This document shows positions 38,955 to 47,879 of a stretch of 64,000 bases of DNA, piece by piece. The position numbers and the translations under genes are program-made. Below the pieces are notes generated by a model, which was not told the DNA's origin, did no database searches, and saw only the letters and a list, made by a program, of their open reading frames with translations. This DNA is from Geomonas paludis (lineage in GTDB: Bacteria; Desulfobacterota; Desulfuromonadia; Geobacterales; Geobacteraceae), in assembly GCF_014193585.1 (NCBI RefSeq), contig NZ_BLXY01000004.1, positions 124,001-188,000 on the forward strand. The letters run 5' to 3'. Each line of letters opens with the position of its first letter. The stretch's first letter is position 1.

Positions 38955-40291
38955 TGGGACACAGCGAAGAATACCAGAAGCTGGAAGGTAAGATCTTTAC
39001 CAAATCCTTCTTCATCCTCCTCTCCGTGGTGCTGCTCGGCTTCTACTTCGTGGGCGTGCGCTACGTGAAAGGGATCGGCGCCGTCTCCAACATGAGCGAC
39101 GGCTACCCCTGGGGCATCTGGATCACCTACGACGTCGCCACCGGCACGGCCATCGCCTGCGGCGGCTACGCGGTCGCCATCCTGGTCTACATCCGCAACA
39201 GGATGCAGTACCACCCGATGATCCGCTCGGCGATCCTCACCTCCATGTTCGGCTACGGCCTGGCCGGCTTCTCGGTCATGGTCGACCTGGGCCGTCCCTG
39301 GAACGCCTACAACTTCTTCATCCCGAGCAAGTGGCAGGCGAACTCCGCCATGTTCGAGGTGGCACTCTGCGTCATGGCCTACTCCACCGTCCTGATCCTG
39401 GAGTTCCTCCCGGCGATCCTCACCTCGATCGAGAAGAGCAAGTGGGACCGCATGAACGCGATCCGCAACTGGCTGCACCCGAAGATCGCGCCGGACAAGA
39501 AGACCATGGAGGACAAGCTGGAGATGGTGCGCCTGGGTGCTGCCTGGCTCAACCCGCGCCTGAACAAGGTCCTCATCTTCTTCATCGTTTTGGGCATCAC
39601 GCTGCCGACCATGCACCAGTCCTCGCTGGGGAGCCTGCTCCTCATCGCCTCGACCAAGTTGCATCCGCTCTGGCACACCGGCTTCCTGCCGCTGCTGTTC
39701 CTGTTGAACTGCGTCTTCATCGGCTACGCCATCGCCATCCTGGAGTCGATCATCTCGAGCTACTCCTTCAAGCGTCCCTTCGAGATCGAGGAACTCTCCG
39801 GTCTGGCCGGCCTGATCCCGTTCGTGACCGTGATCTGGCTCACCGTCGTGATCGGCGACCTCTCCTACCGCGGCCAGATTCACGCGGCGCTGAAGGGCGA
39901 CTTCTACTCCGGCTGGTTCATGACCGAGTTCCTGCTGGTCGCCTGCGGCTCGCTGATCCTCTTCGTCAAGAAGGCCAGGAAGTCGGCGCGCTGGCTCTTC
40001 ATCTCGGCTTCCATGATCGTTCTGGGCGGCGCCCTGTACCGCTTCAACGTCTACCTGATCGGCTTCAACCCGGGCCAGGGGTGGAGGTACTTCCCCTCCT
40101 TCGCCGAGGTGATGATCACCGTGGGCATCGTGGCCCTGGAGATCCTGGGCTACAAGGTTTTCGTGGCGCTGTTCCCGGTTCTGCCCAACATGGACCTGCA
40201 CGGCGCCCACAAGAAGAAAGGGCACGCCAAGAAGCACAAGGGAAGCGAGGCGGAGAAACATCTGCCGGCCGGCGAGGCGCACGCGCACTAA
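38954..40291 (+). CDS. hybB: Hydrogenase membrane subunit HybB (NrfD family)
   Basis: The 445-residue protein is a polytopic membrane protein with about ten helices and the NrfD/HybB signature near the start (GYPWGIWITYDVATGTA). It transfers electrons from HybA to menaquinone without binding haem in most relatives. Its start codon shares one base with the hybA stop (TAATG). The last 40 residues are Lys/His-rich and face the cytoplasm or periplasm as a flexible tail. Confidence 0.93.
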   Translation: MGHSEEYQKLEGKIFTKSFFILLSVVLLGFYFVGVRYVKGIGAVSNMSDGYPWGIWITYDVATGTAIACGGYAVAILVYIRNRMQYHPMIRSAILTSMFGYGLAGFSVMVDLGRPWNAYNFFIPSKWQANSAMFEVALCVMAYSTVLILEFLPAILTSIEKSKWDRMNAIRNWLHPKIAPDKKTMEDKLEMVRLGAAWLNPRLNKVLIFFIVLGITLPTMHQSSLGSLLLIASTKLHPLWHTGFLPLLFLLNCVFIGYAIAILESIISSYSFKRPFEIEELSGLAGLIPFVTVIWLTVVIGDLSYRGQIHAALKGDFYSGWFMTEFLLVACGSLILFVKKARKSARWLFISASMIVLGGALYRFNVYLIGFNPGQGWRYFPSFAEVMITVGIVALEILGYKVFVALFPVLPNMDLHGAHKKKGHAKKHKGSEAEKHLPAGEAHAH

Positions 40292-40325
40292 CATTAATTA
40301 AGCAATTAGCCTTTTGGAGGAATAA

Positions 40326-42005
40326 ATGTCTAGAATCACGCTTGATCCCATCACCCGAATCGAAGGACATCTGAGGATCGATGTCGAAGCAAACGGCGGC
40401 AAGGTCACCAACGCCTGGTCCTCCGCCCAGATGTGGCGCGGCATCGAGGTGATCCTCAAGGGGCGCGCCCCGGAGGATGCCTGGAGCTTCGTACAGCGTT
40501 TCTGCGGCGTCTGCACCACCGTGCACGCCATCTCGTCCATCCGCGCCGTCGAGCACGCCCTCGACGTCGAGGTGCCGCTGAACGCGCAGTACATCCGTAA
40601 CATCATGATCGCCCAGCACTCGGTGCAGGACCACATCGTCCACTTCTACCACCTCTCCGCCCTGGACTGGGTCGACATCGTCTCCGCGCTCAAGGCCGAT
40701 CCCAAGAAGACCGCGCAGATCGCGCAGAGCATCTCCGACTGGCCGGGCAACTCCGAGAAGGAGTTCAAGGCGGTGCAGGACAAGCTGAAGGCGTTCGTGG
40801 CCGGCGGCAAGCTCGGCATCTTCGCCACCGGCTACTGGGGCCACCCGGCGATGAAACTCTCCCCGGAAGTGAACCTGATGGCGGTCGCCCACTACCTGAA
40901 GGCGCTCGACTACCAGAGGAAGGCTTCCCAGGCTACCGCCATCCTGGGCGGCAAGAACCCGCACATCCAGAACCTCGTGGTCGGCGGCGTCGCCACCGCG
41001 ATCAACACCGAGAACATCGCCACCCTCAACATGGAGCGCCTGATTTACCTCAGAACCCTCATGGAAGAGACCCGCGACTTCGTGCAGAAGGTCTACTACC
41101 CGGACCTCCTCGCCATCGCCGGCGCCTACAAGGACTGGTTCAAGTACGGCGCAGGCGTCACCAACTACATGGCCGTGCCTGAGTTCCCGGAGGACACCAA
41201 GAACACCAAGTTCCAGCTCCCCGGCGGCGTGGTCATGGGCGGCAACATCGGCGGCATCAGGATGGTCAAGGATCACCGCGACGACTACCTGATCAAGAAC
41301 ATCAAGGAGAACGTCACCCACGCCTGGTACGAGGGTAACGGCACCCTGCATCCGTGGGACGGCGAGACCAAGCCGGACTACACCGACTTCAAAGAAAACG
41401 GCAAGTACTCCTGGTGCAAGGCTCCGACCCTCGACGGCAAGCCGGTCCAGGTCGGCCCGCCGGCACAGATCATGGCCGCCTACGCCGCAGGCAACCCGAA
41501 GGTGAAGAAGCTCGTGGACGGCGCCGTGTCCACCCTGGGCATCTCGCTCAAGGACATCCACTCCACCATGGGCCGTCTCTTCTGCCGCGGCGCCCGCGCC
41601 CACGTCATGGCCGACCTGTCGCTGGAGAACCTGGACAAGCTGATCGCCAACATCGCTTCCGGCGACCAGACCTATGCCAACCACACCGTGATCCCGAAAG
41701 GCGAGTACCGCGGCGTCGGCTTCCACGAGGCTCCGCGCGGCACCCTGTCCCACTGGATCGTGATCAAGAACAAGAAGATCGAGAACTACCAGGCCGTGGT
41801 TCCCTCCACCTGGAACGCGGCGCCGAGGAACGACAAGGGCGAGCTCGGTCCCTACGAGGCATCGCTGGTCGGCAACCCGATCGCCGACGCCAGCAAGCCG
41901 CTCGAGGTGCTGCGTACCGTGCACTCCTTCGACCCGTGCATCGCCTGCGCCGTCCACACCGTGGATCCGGAAGGCGCGGAGATCACCAAGGTGAAGGTGC
42001 TGTAG
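40326..42005 (+). CDS. hybL: [NiFe] hydrogenase large subunit
   Basis: The 559-residue catalytic subunit has both active-site motifs: RFCGVCTTVH (Cys60, Cys63) and DPCIACAVH (Cys538, Cys541). The last 15 residues after His544 are the C-terminal peptide removed by the protease HybP after nickel insertion. The enzyme oxidises H2, and the export signal is supplied by HybS. GGAGG lies before the ATG. The group 1 membrane-bound uptake type is inferred from the HybA/HybB partners. A rearranged family B repeat follows the gene. Confidence 0.95.
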   Translation: MSRITLDPITRIEGHLRIDVEANGGKVTNAWSSAQMWRGIEVILKGRAPEDAWSFVQRFCGVCTTVHAISSIRAVEHALDVEVPLNAQYIRNIMIAQHSVQDHIVHFYHLSALDWVDIVSALKADPKKTAQIAQSISDWPGNSEKEFKAVQDKLKAFVAGGKLGIFATGYWGHPAMKLSPEVNLMAVAHYLKALDYQRKASQATAILGGKNPHIQNLVVGGVATAINTENIATLNMERLIYLRTLMEETRDFVQKVYYPDLLAIAGAYKDWFKYGAGVTNYMAVPEFPEDTKNTKFQLPGGVVMGGNIGGIRMVKDHRDDYLIKNIKENVTHAWYEGNGTLHPWDGETKPDYTDFKENGKYSWCKAPTLDGKPVQVGPPAQIMAAYAAGNPKVKKLVDGAVSTLGISLKDIHSTMGRLFCRGARAHVMADLSLENLDKLIANIASGDQTYANHTVIPKGEYRGVGFHEAPRGTLSHWIVIKNKKIENYQAVVPSTWNAAPRNDKGELGPYEASLVGNPIADASKPLEVLRTVHSFDPCIACAVHTVDPEGAEITKVKVL

Positions 42006-42314
42006 CTGTAACAACGAAAGGGGACTGGCACCTGACGGAGCCAGTCCCCCTCTGTAGAACGGGCAGGGGACTGTCTCCGCAAGGTGCCTGTCCCCCTCCC
42101 ATAGCTGGTGGCCGGTAGTGAAAGACAGCGGTTAGAGATGGTTTGGGGGTTGCAAAAATTCGGTAAATCCGAAGGGCTATAGGGGGGCGCACCAGCGAAA
42201 AAAGCTTGTGCCGCCGCCGGTACTCGTTTAATTTATAGCCTGGTTTTGCTAGCCCCAGTCCCTGCTCCCTAGCCCCTGGTTTTCCCCCGGCCTTTTCTTT
42301 TTTCTGGAGGTTAC
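42006..42314. other. Gap between hybL and hybP with repeat and C-rich tract
   Basis: This 309-base region contains a rearranged family B repeat (42018-42097). Near 42250-42282 it has an imperfect tandem run of the form CTAGCCCCAGTCCCTGCTCC. A ribosome site CTGGAGG precedes hybP. No promoter is convincing, so hybP may depend on readthrough from the hyb operon. Confidence 0.6.
42018..42097. repeat. Family B repeat, rearranged copy 3
   Basis: The left part GGGGACTGGCACCTGACGG followed by AGCCAGTCCCC is a fusion of arms that lie at opposite ends in copies 1 and 2. A second partial arm (GGGGACTGTCTCCGCAAGG, GTGCCTGTCCCC) follows. Confidence 0.75.
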
Positions 42315-42800
42315 ATGCAGGTCCTCATCTATGGCGCCGGCAACCTGATCCTCTCCGACGAGGGGTTCGGCGTCCATTTCGTCAGACATTTAGAGCAGCA
42401 CTACCAGATCCCGGACAACGTCGAACTCTACGACGGCGGCACCCTGGGCATCATGGTGCACTTCAAGTTCGAGGAGGCCGACAAGGTCATCCTGGTGGAC
42501 GTGGTGCAGGCCAAGGGAGAACCGGGTGACATCTTCCGCTACGAGCGCGAAGACATCATGCTGAAGAACATTCCCGTCAAGATGTCGCCGCACCAGATCG
42601 GGCTGCAGGAGATGCTCCTGATCTCGGAGATGCGCGACGCACCCAAGCCGGACCTCACCTTCTTCGGCATCGTGGCCCAGTCGCTGGACCCGGGCGATCA
42701 GCTCACCCCGCCGCTGCAGGCCGGGCTCGAAAAGGTGGCCGGGCTCGTGGTCGAAGAACTGGCCAAGGTCGGCGTGGAACTCAAAAAGAAAGCCGCTTAG
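42315..42800 (+). CDS. hybP: Hydrogenase maturation endopeptidase HybP
   Basis: The 161-residue protein has the HyaD/HybD protease pattern: LIYGAGNLILSDEGFGVHFV, with Glu/Asp nickel-sensing ligands, then DGGTLG and VDVVQAKG. A conserved His lies in MSPHQIGLQ. It cleaves the C-terminal peptide of HybL after nickel insertion. The gene follows hybL, as in Geobacter hyb operons. GGAGG precedes the ATG. Confidence 0.92.
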   Translation: MQVLIYGAGNLILSDEGFGVHFVRHLEQHYQIPDNVELYDGGTLGIMVHFKFEEADKVILVDVVQAKGEPGDIFRYEREDIMLKNIPVKMSPHQIGLQEMLLISEMRDAPKPDLTFFGIVAQSLDPGDQLTPPLQAGLEKVAGLVVEELAKVGVELKKKAA

Positions 42801-42803
42801 GTT

Positions 42804-42920
42804 CCCTCTCCCTCCGGGAGAGGGTGCCCGAAGGGCGGGTGAGGGCGCTGCCGACTGCAGCCATTTGCCCTGTGCCGACGCCCTCACCCTGACCCTCTCC
42901 CACAGGGAGAGGGGATGTGG
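42804..42920. repeat. Family A palindromic repeat, copy 5
   Basis: A near-complete unit: CCCTCTCCCTCCGGGAGAGG, TGCCCGAAGGGCGGGTGAGG, a short core, then CCCTCACCC...CCCTCTCCC and a right end GGGGATGTGG. Confidence 0.87.
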
Positions 42921-42975
42921 ACGAATGTTGGAAAACAGTCGATCCGGTCAGCGGATCGGCGTAAAGGAGAACGAC

Positions 42976-43158
42976 ATGTTTGGATTTGGTTTGCCCGAGT
43001 TGATCATCGTAGCCGTCATCCTGCTGGTGGTTGCCGGTCCCAGCAAACTGCCGCAGTTCGGCCAGGCTCTGGGGAGCAGCATCAGGGGCTTCAAGAAGGC
43101 CATGAACGGCGAAGACGTGGTCCAGATCAACGAGAAGAGCGAGAAGAAGGAAGGCTAA
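42976..43158 (+). CDS. tatA: Twin-arginine translocase subunit TatA/E
   Basis: The 60-residue protein has the TatA form: a short N-terminal part MFGFGLPE, one membrane helix (LIIVAVILLVVAG), the hinge PSKLPQFGQALG, and an amphipathic helix with a charged tail. It forms the pore that exports folded Tat substrates. HybS and HybA, encoded just upstream, both carry Tat signals, so a dedicated copy within the hydrogenase cluster makes sense. GGAGA precedes the ATG. Confidence 0.92.
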   Translation: MFGFGLPELIIVAVILLVVAGPSKLPQFGQALGSSIRGFKKAMNGEDVVQINEKSEKKEG

Positions 43159-43176
43159 ACCGGAGGTTGAACCGAT

Positions 43177-44034
43177 ATGTGCGTAGACTGCGGCTGCGGC
43201 CCGAACCACGACCACGACCACGATCACGATCATGATCACGACCATCACGGACACCACCATGGGCACCACCACGGTCATGACCACCATCACGGGCACGACC
43301 ATGACCATGGCCATCACCACGGTGAGGGGCATAAACACCACCATCACCACGAGCATCCCGGCGAGGAGCAGCCTGCCAGGAAGGTGGTGATCGAGACCGA
43401 CATCCTCTCCAAGAACAACAGGATGGCAGCGGGCAACCGCGCCCTGTTCCGTGAGAAGGGGCTGTTCGTGCTGAACCTGGTTTCCTCGCCCGGTTCGGGC
43501 AAGACCACCATCCTGGAGAGGACGCTGAGAGACCTCTCCGCAACCTGCCGCTGCGCCGTGGTCGAGGGTGACCAGCAGACCGACAACGACGCCATGCGCA
43601 TCGCGGCGACCGGCGTGCCGGTGAAACAGGTGAACACCGGGGCGGGTTGCCATCTCGACGCGCACATGGTGCTGCACGCCACGGAGAGCTTCGACCTGGA
43701 CAACCTGGACCTGCTCCTGATCGAGAACGTCGGCAACCTGGTTTGTCCCGCTTCCTTCGATCTGGGTGAGCACCACAAGGTGGTGGTCCTGAGCGTCACC
43801 GAGGGCGAAGACAAGCCGCTCAAGTACCCGCAGATGTTCCACGCCGCCGACATCATGCTGCTCAACAAGGTCGACCTGCTCCCCTACCTCGACTTCGACG
43901 TGGAGAAGTGCAAGGAAATGGCGCGCCGGGTCTCCCCGGGCATCCACATTCTCGAGGTCTCCAGCAAGACCGGCCAGGGGATGGACGAGTGGTACGCCTG
44001 GCTCAAGAAAGGGATGGAGCGGTCCAAGGCCTAG
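43177..44034 (+). CDS. hypB: Hydrogenase nickel incorporation GTPase HypB (His-rich)
   Basis: The 285-residue protein begins MCVDCGCGP, with the CxxCGC nickel site. A stretch of about 50 residues (10-60) then contains roughly 30 histidines, a nickel-storage tail. The SIMIBI GTPase domain follows (about 75-285), with P-loop [13 protein letters not shown] switch and NKVDLLPY. HypB delivers nickel with HypA. The His tract is longer than in many HypB proteins and suggests a nickel-buffering role. Confidence 0.95.
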   Translation: MCVDCGCGPNHDHDHDHDHDHDHHGHHHGHHHGHDHHHGHDHDHGHHHGEGHKHHHHHEHPGEEQPARKVVIETDILSKNNRMAAGNRALFREKGLFVLNLVSSPGSGKTTILERTLRDLSATCRCAVVEGDQQTDNDAMRIAATGVPVKQVNTGAGCHLDAHMVLHATESFDLDNLDLLLIENVGNLVCPASFDLGEHHKVVVLSVTEGEDKPLKYPQMFHAADIMLLNKVDLLPYLDFDVEKCKEMARRVSPGIHILEVSSKTGQGMDEWYAWLKKGMERSKA

Positions 44035-44055
44035 TCCGGACCTTTCGGTGACGAG

Positions 44056-46335
44056 ATGACCTCACGCGAGCGCGCCAGCCTGGAGATCGACGGCATCGTG
44101 CAGGGGGTGGGTTTCCGCCCCTTCGTGTACCGTCTCGCCCTGCGTTTCGGGCTCTCCGGTTGGGTGCGCAACACCGGCAAGGGGGTGCAGATCGAGGCCG
44201 AGGGGGAGGGGGAAGACCTGCTTGCCTTCAGCCATGCGCTGCGCGACGAGGCGCCCCCGCTGGCCGTGATCGGGTCCGTCAAGTTCGAGAAGATCGCCCC
44301 GGCCGGCGGCGAGGGGTTCGTCATCATGGACAGCGCCAAGGCGGGGAAGGGGGGCGAGATATCCCCCGACTGCGACGTCTGCGACGACTGCCTCGCCGAA
44401 ATGTTCGACCCGAATAACCGCCGTTACCTCTATCCGTTCATCAATTGCACCAATTGCGGCCCGCGCTATTCCATCATCACCGGCATTCCCTACGACCGCC
44501 CCGCCACCACCATGGCCGGCTTCGCCATGTGCGACGACTGCCTGGCCGAGTACCACGATCCGCTGAACCGCCGCTTCCACGCCCAGCCCAACGCCTGTCC
44601 GGTCTGTGGTCCGCGCCTGAGCCTCGTCGACCGTGACGGCACCCCTGTCGCCGGGGATCCCTTGGGACAAGCGCTTGCGGCGCTGTGCGCGGGACGCGTC
44701 GTCGCGGTGAAGGGGGTGGGGGGATACCATCTCGCCGTCGACGCCTGCAACGAGGCCGCCGTCAGTCTGCTGCGCCGGCGCAAGAAGCGGGACGAGAAGC
44801 CCTTTGCCATGCTGGCCGCCGACCTCGACTCGGTGCGGCGCCACGTGAGGTGCTCGGACCTGGAAGGACGGCTCCTCGCCGGGGTGGAGCGCCCCATCGT
44901 GTTGATGAGGAAGCTGCCGCAGACCCCGATAGCGCAACTGGTGGCCCCCGGCAACGGCTGGTTTGGTTTCATGCTGCCGGGGAATCCGCTGCAACACCTC
45001 CTGGCGCGCAGCTTCGGCGGTCCGCTGGTAATGACCAGCGGCAACCTGTCCGACGAGCCGATCGCCTATCGTGACGACGAGGCGCTGCGGATGCTCTCTG
45101 GCATCGCCGATATGTTCCTGACCAACGACCGCGAGATCCACACCCGCACCGACGATTCCGTCATCCGCCTGTACCGGGGCGAGCCGCTTTTTCTGCGCCG
45201 TTCGCGCGGCTACGTGCCGCGGGCACTGGCGCTGCCGGACGAACAGGCCAGCGTGCTGGCGCTGGGGGCGGAGCTGAAGGCCACCCTCTGTCTCAGCCGC
45301 GGTGCGAAAGGGGTTTTGAGCCAGCACATCGGTGACTTGAAGAACGCAGCGACCATGGCCTCGCTTGAGGAAAGTGCAGGGCACTTGCAACGCCTTCTCG
45401 AAATTACGCCGGAAGTGGTCGCCCACGACCTGCACCCGGACTACCTCTCTACTGTCTACGGGCAGGGCCTGGGGCTCCCGTGCGTCGCGGTGCAGCACCA
45501 CCACGCGCACATGGCGTCGTGCATGGCTGAAAACGGTCTGGACGGGGACGTTATTGGAGTGATCCTTGACGGCACCGGCTACGGCAGCGACGGCACCATC
45601 TGGGGGGGCGAGTTCCTGGTCGGTGGCTACGGTGGCTTCGAACGGCGCGGCCATCTCGCTCAACTGCGCATGCCCGGCGGCGATGCGGCGGTGAAGGAAC
45701 CCTACCGCATGGCCCTCTCGGCGCTGTACCGGCTGCACGAGGACCAGTTGTTCCGGCAGCCGCTGACGGTGTGCGAGCAGGTGCAGGAATCCGACCGGCC
45801 GCTGTTTCTGAAGATGCTGGAGAAGGGGATCAACGCGCCGCTCACGTCGAGTTGCGGCAGGCTTTTCGATGCCGTCTCCGCCCTCCTCGGTGTACGGCAC
45901 CGGATCAGCTACGAAGGGCAGGCAGCCATCGAGTTGGAGGCGTTGGCGGAAACGGGGAGTGCCGACGAGCCGTACCCGTACCTGGTGACAGGGGAGGCCG
46001 GAGAGGTGCTGGATTTCGCGCCGGCCGTCGTCGCCATCTGCACCGACCTTGCCGCGGGCAGAAGCCGCGCCGACATCGCCCGCGCTTTCCATCGCACCGT
46101 CGCCGCCGGGATCGTGGATGTCTGCGGGCGGATCAGGACGACGACCGGTTTGGACCGGGTGGTCCTGTCGGGCGGGGTGTTCCAGAACCGGCTGCTCACC
46201 GAGGATGTGGCGGATCGGCTTGCCGCGGCGGATTTTCTGGTTTATTGCCACCGGCTGGTGCCGCCTAATGACGGCGGTTTGGCCCTGGGGCAGGCGGTCA
46301 TAGCTGGCAGGCTTTTCGGCTGTAGGGGCAAATAA
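44056..46335 (+). CDS. hypF: Carbamoyltransferase HypF
   Basis: The 759-residue enzyme has four parts: an N-terminal acylphosphatase domain (GIVQGVGFRPFVYRLA), two zinc-finger-like CxxC sets (CDVCDDC, CTNCGPR, CDDC, CPVCGPR), a YrdC-like domain (about 200-390), and a Kae1-like C-terminal domain with HHHAHMAS and GVILDGTGYGSDG. It makes carbamoyl adenylate and loads it onto HypE, the source of the iron's cyanide ligands. The short gap from hypB (21 bases) indicates one operon. Confidence 0.95.
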   Translation: MTSRERASLEIDGIVQGVGFRPFVYRLALRFGLSGWVRNTGKGVQIEAEGEGEDLLAFSHALRDEAPPLAVIGSVKFEKIAPAGGEGFVIMDSAKAGKGGEISPDCDVCDDCLAEMFDPNNRRYLYPFINCTNCGPRYSIITGIPYDRPATTMAGFAMCDDCLAEYHDPLNRRFHAQPNACPVCGPRLSLVDRDGTPVAGDPLGQALAALCAGRVVAVKGVGGYHLAVDACNEAAVSLLRRRKKRDEKPFAMLAADLDSVRRHVRCSDLEGRLLAGVERPIVLMRKLPQTPIAQLVAPGNGWFGFMLPGNPLQHLLARSFGGPLVMTSGNLSDEPIAYRDDEALRMLSGIADMFLTNDREIHTRTDDSVIRLYRGEPLFLRRSRGYVPRALALPDEQASVLALGAELKATLCLSRGAKGVLSQHIGDLKNAATMASLEESAGHLQRLLEITPEVVAHDLHPDYLSTVYGQGLGLPCVAVQHHHAHMASCMAENGLDGDVIGVILDGTGYGSDGTIWGGEFLVGGYGGFERRGHLAQLRMPGGDAAVKEPYRMALSALYRLHEDQLFRQPLTVCEQVQESDRPLFLKMLEKGINAPLTSSCGRLFDAVSALLGVRHRISYEGQAAIELEALAETGSADEPYPYLVTGEAGEVLDFAPAVVAICTDLAAGRSRADIARAFHRTVAAGIVDVCGRIRTTTGLDRVVLSGGVFQNRLLTEDVADRLAAADFLVYCHRLVPPNDGGLALGQAVIAGRLFGCRGK

Positions 46336-46345
46336 ATATTTGGAC
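46322..46345. repeat. Family D short element, diverged
   Basis: GTAGGGGCAAATAAATATTTGG, overlapping the hypF stop, resembles the palindromic element near 63972. Confidence 0.5.
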
Positions 46346-46355
46346 GGTTTTCACG

Positions 46356-46448
46356 CTCCTCCCCCCGGAGGGGGGAGGTTGGGAGGGGGGCATTGCTTCC
46401 ACAGCCGCTACGCGCCCCCTCCCTATCCCTCCCCCTCCGGGGGCGGGG
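46356..46448. repeat. Family C palindromic repeat, copy 2
   Basis: CTCCCCCCGGAGGGGGGAGG on the left and CCCCCTCCGGGGGCGGGG on the right enclose a short core. It sits between hypF and hypC. Confidence 0.7.
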
Positions 46449-46484
46449 ACCTTGGCAAGCGACATTGTAAAGAGGAGTCTCAAT

Positions 46485-46715
46485 ATGTGTGTAGGTGTAC
46501 CGATGCAGGTGATCAGCATTGACGGCGATTTCGCCATGACCGAGGTCGATGGCGTCAAGCGCGAGGCGAGCCTGATGATGCTGGACCAGGAAATCAAGGT
46601 CGGCGATTTCGTTATCGTTCATGCCGGCTTCGCCATCTCCAAGCTGGACGAGGAAGATGCTAAGGCGACCCTGGAACTGATGCGTGAAGTATATTCGCCG
46701 GAGTTGATGGGATGA
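46485..46715 (+). CDS. hypC: Hydrogenase assembly chaperone HypC
   Basis: The 76-residue protein begins MCVGVPMQV, the conserved MC[LIV]xxP signature; its Cys2 carries the iron-cyanide group between HypD and the large subunit. Start 46485 follows AGAGGAG. The stop overlaps hypD (ATGA). Confidence 0.93.
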   Translation: MCVGVPMQVISIDGDFAMTEVDGVKREASLMMLDQEIKVGDFVIVHAGFAISKLDEEDAKATLELMREVYSPELMG

Positions 46716-47803
46716 ACTACTCGGACAGCTTTCGCGACAAGGAACTGGTCCAGGGGCTGGCGCGGCGCATCGCAGAGCTGACCAGAGGGCTGAGCAAACC
46801 GCTGGTCTTCATGGAAGTCTGCGGCACCCACACCATGGCCATCTACCAATTCGGCCTGAGAAGCCTGCTCCCCCCCGAGGTGAAACTGATCTCGGGTCCC
46901 GGGTGCCCGGTCTGTGTCACCCCCAACAGCTATCTCGATCGGGCCATCGCCCTGTGCCGGCTCCCGGACGTGATCATCACCAGTTTCGGTGACATGCTGC
47001 GCGTGCCCGGTTCCAGCTCCTCGCTCATGGAAGAGCGCGCCAAGGGGGCTGACATCCGCGTGGTGTACTCGCCGCTAGACGCCGTGCAACTCGCCGCCAG
47101 GAACCCGTCCAAACGCGTGGTGTTCCTCGGTGTCGGTTTCGAGACCACGGCCCCCACCATCGCCGGGAGCATCCTGGCGGCCAAGGCGCAGGGGCTGACG
47201 AACTACTTCGTGCTGGCCTCGCACAAGACCATGCCGCAGCCGATGGCGATCCTGTCCGCCGACCCGGATCTGCAGGTCGACGGTTACATCTGCCCGGCCC
47301 ACGTCAGCGCCATCATCGGTGCCGATGCCTACCGTTTCCTGTGCGAAGAATACAAGGTGCCGTGCGTGGTGACCGGCTTCGAGCCGACCGACGTGCTGCA
47401 GGGCGTGGAACTGCTGGTGCGCCAGGCGCTGGCCGGCGAGAGCAAGGTGGAGATCCAGTACTCGCGCGTGGTGCGCTGGGAAGGGAACGCCAAGGCGCAG
47501 GCGATGCTGGCAGACGTCTTCACCCCCTTCGATGCGCCATGGCGCGGTATCGGCGTGCTCCCCGGCAGCGGTTTGCGAATCGCGGACAAGTATGCCGACT
47601 TCGACGCCGAACTGGCCATCCCGGTCGAGGTGGAAGAGCTCAAGGAGCACAAGGGATGCCTGTGCGGCGAGATCCTGAAGGGGAAGGTTTCCCCCTTCGA
47701 CTGCCCCCTCTTCGGCGGCAAGTGCACCCCCGAGTCCCCGGTAGGCGCCTGCATGGTCTCCTCCGAGGGGACCTGCGCCGCGGCCTTCAAGTACGGCCGC
47801 TAA
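46712..47803 (+). CDS. hypD: Hydrogenase maturation protein HypD
   Basis: The 363-residue protein carries the HypD motifs: CGTHTMAIY, GPGCPVCVT, GFETTAPT, GFEPTDVLQG, and the C-terminal iron-sulfur cysteines CLCGEILKGK...CPLFGGKCTP. It holds a [4Fe-4S] cluster and is the scaffold on which the Fe(CN)2CO unit is built with HypC and HypE. Its ATG overlaps the hypC stop. Confidence 0.95.
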   Translation: MNYSDSFRDKELVQGLARRIAELTRGLSKPLVFMEVCGTHTMAIYQFGLRSLLPPEVKLISGPGCPVCVTPNSYLDRAIALCRLPDVIITSFGDMLRVPGSSSSLMEERAKGADIRVVYSPLDAVQLAARNPSKRVVFLGVGFETTAPTIAGSILAAKAQGLTNYFVLASHKTMPQPMAILSADPDLQVDGYICPAHVSAIIGADAYRFLCEEYKVPCVVTGFEPTDVLQGVELLVRQALAGESKVEIQYSRVVRWEGNAKAQAMLADVFTPFDAPWRGIGVLPGSGLRIADKYADFDAELAIPVEVEELKEHKGCLCGEILKGKVSPFDCPLFGGKCTPESPVGACMVSSEGTCAAAFKYGR

Positions 47804-47812
47804 AAATTTCAC

Positions 47813-47866
47813 GTCCGACCGGTCCGACCGGCCCGACTAGTCCGACCAGTCTGACTGGTCAGACAA
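47813..47866 (+). repeat. 9-bp tandem repeat between hypD and hypE
   Basis: Six consecutive 9-mers of the form GTCCGACCG (GTCCGACCG twice, GCCCGACTA, GTCCGACCA, GTCTGACTG, GTCAGACAA) fill the gap before the hypE ribosome site AAAGGAG. Confidence 0.85.
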
Positions 47867-47879
47867 AAAGGAGCAAACC

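Noticed and set aside
2464-42920. Repeat families considered as CRISPR arrays
   Set aside because: The copies are spread over tens of kilobases with no regular spacers, and no cas genes are present.
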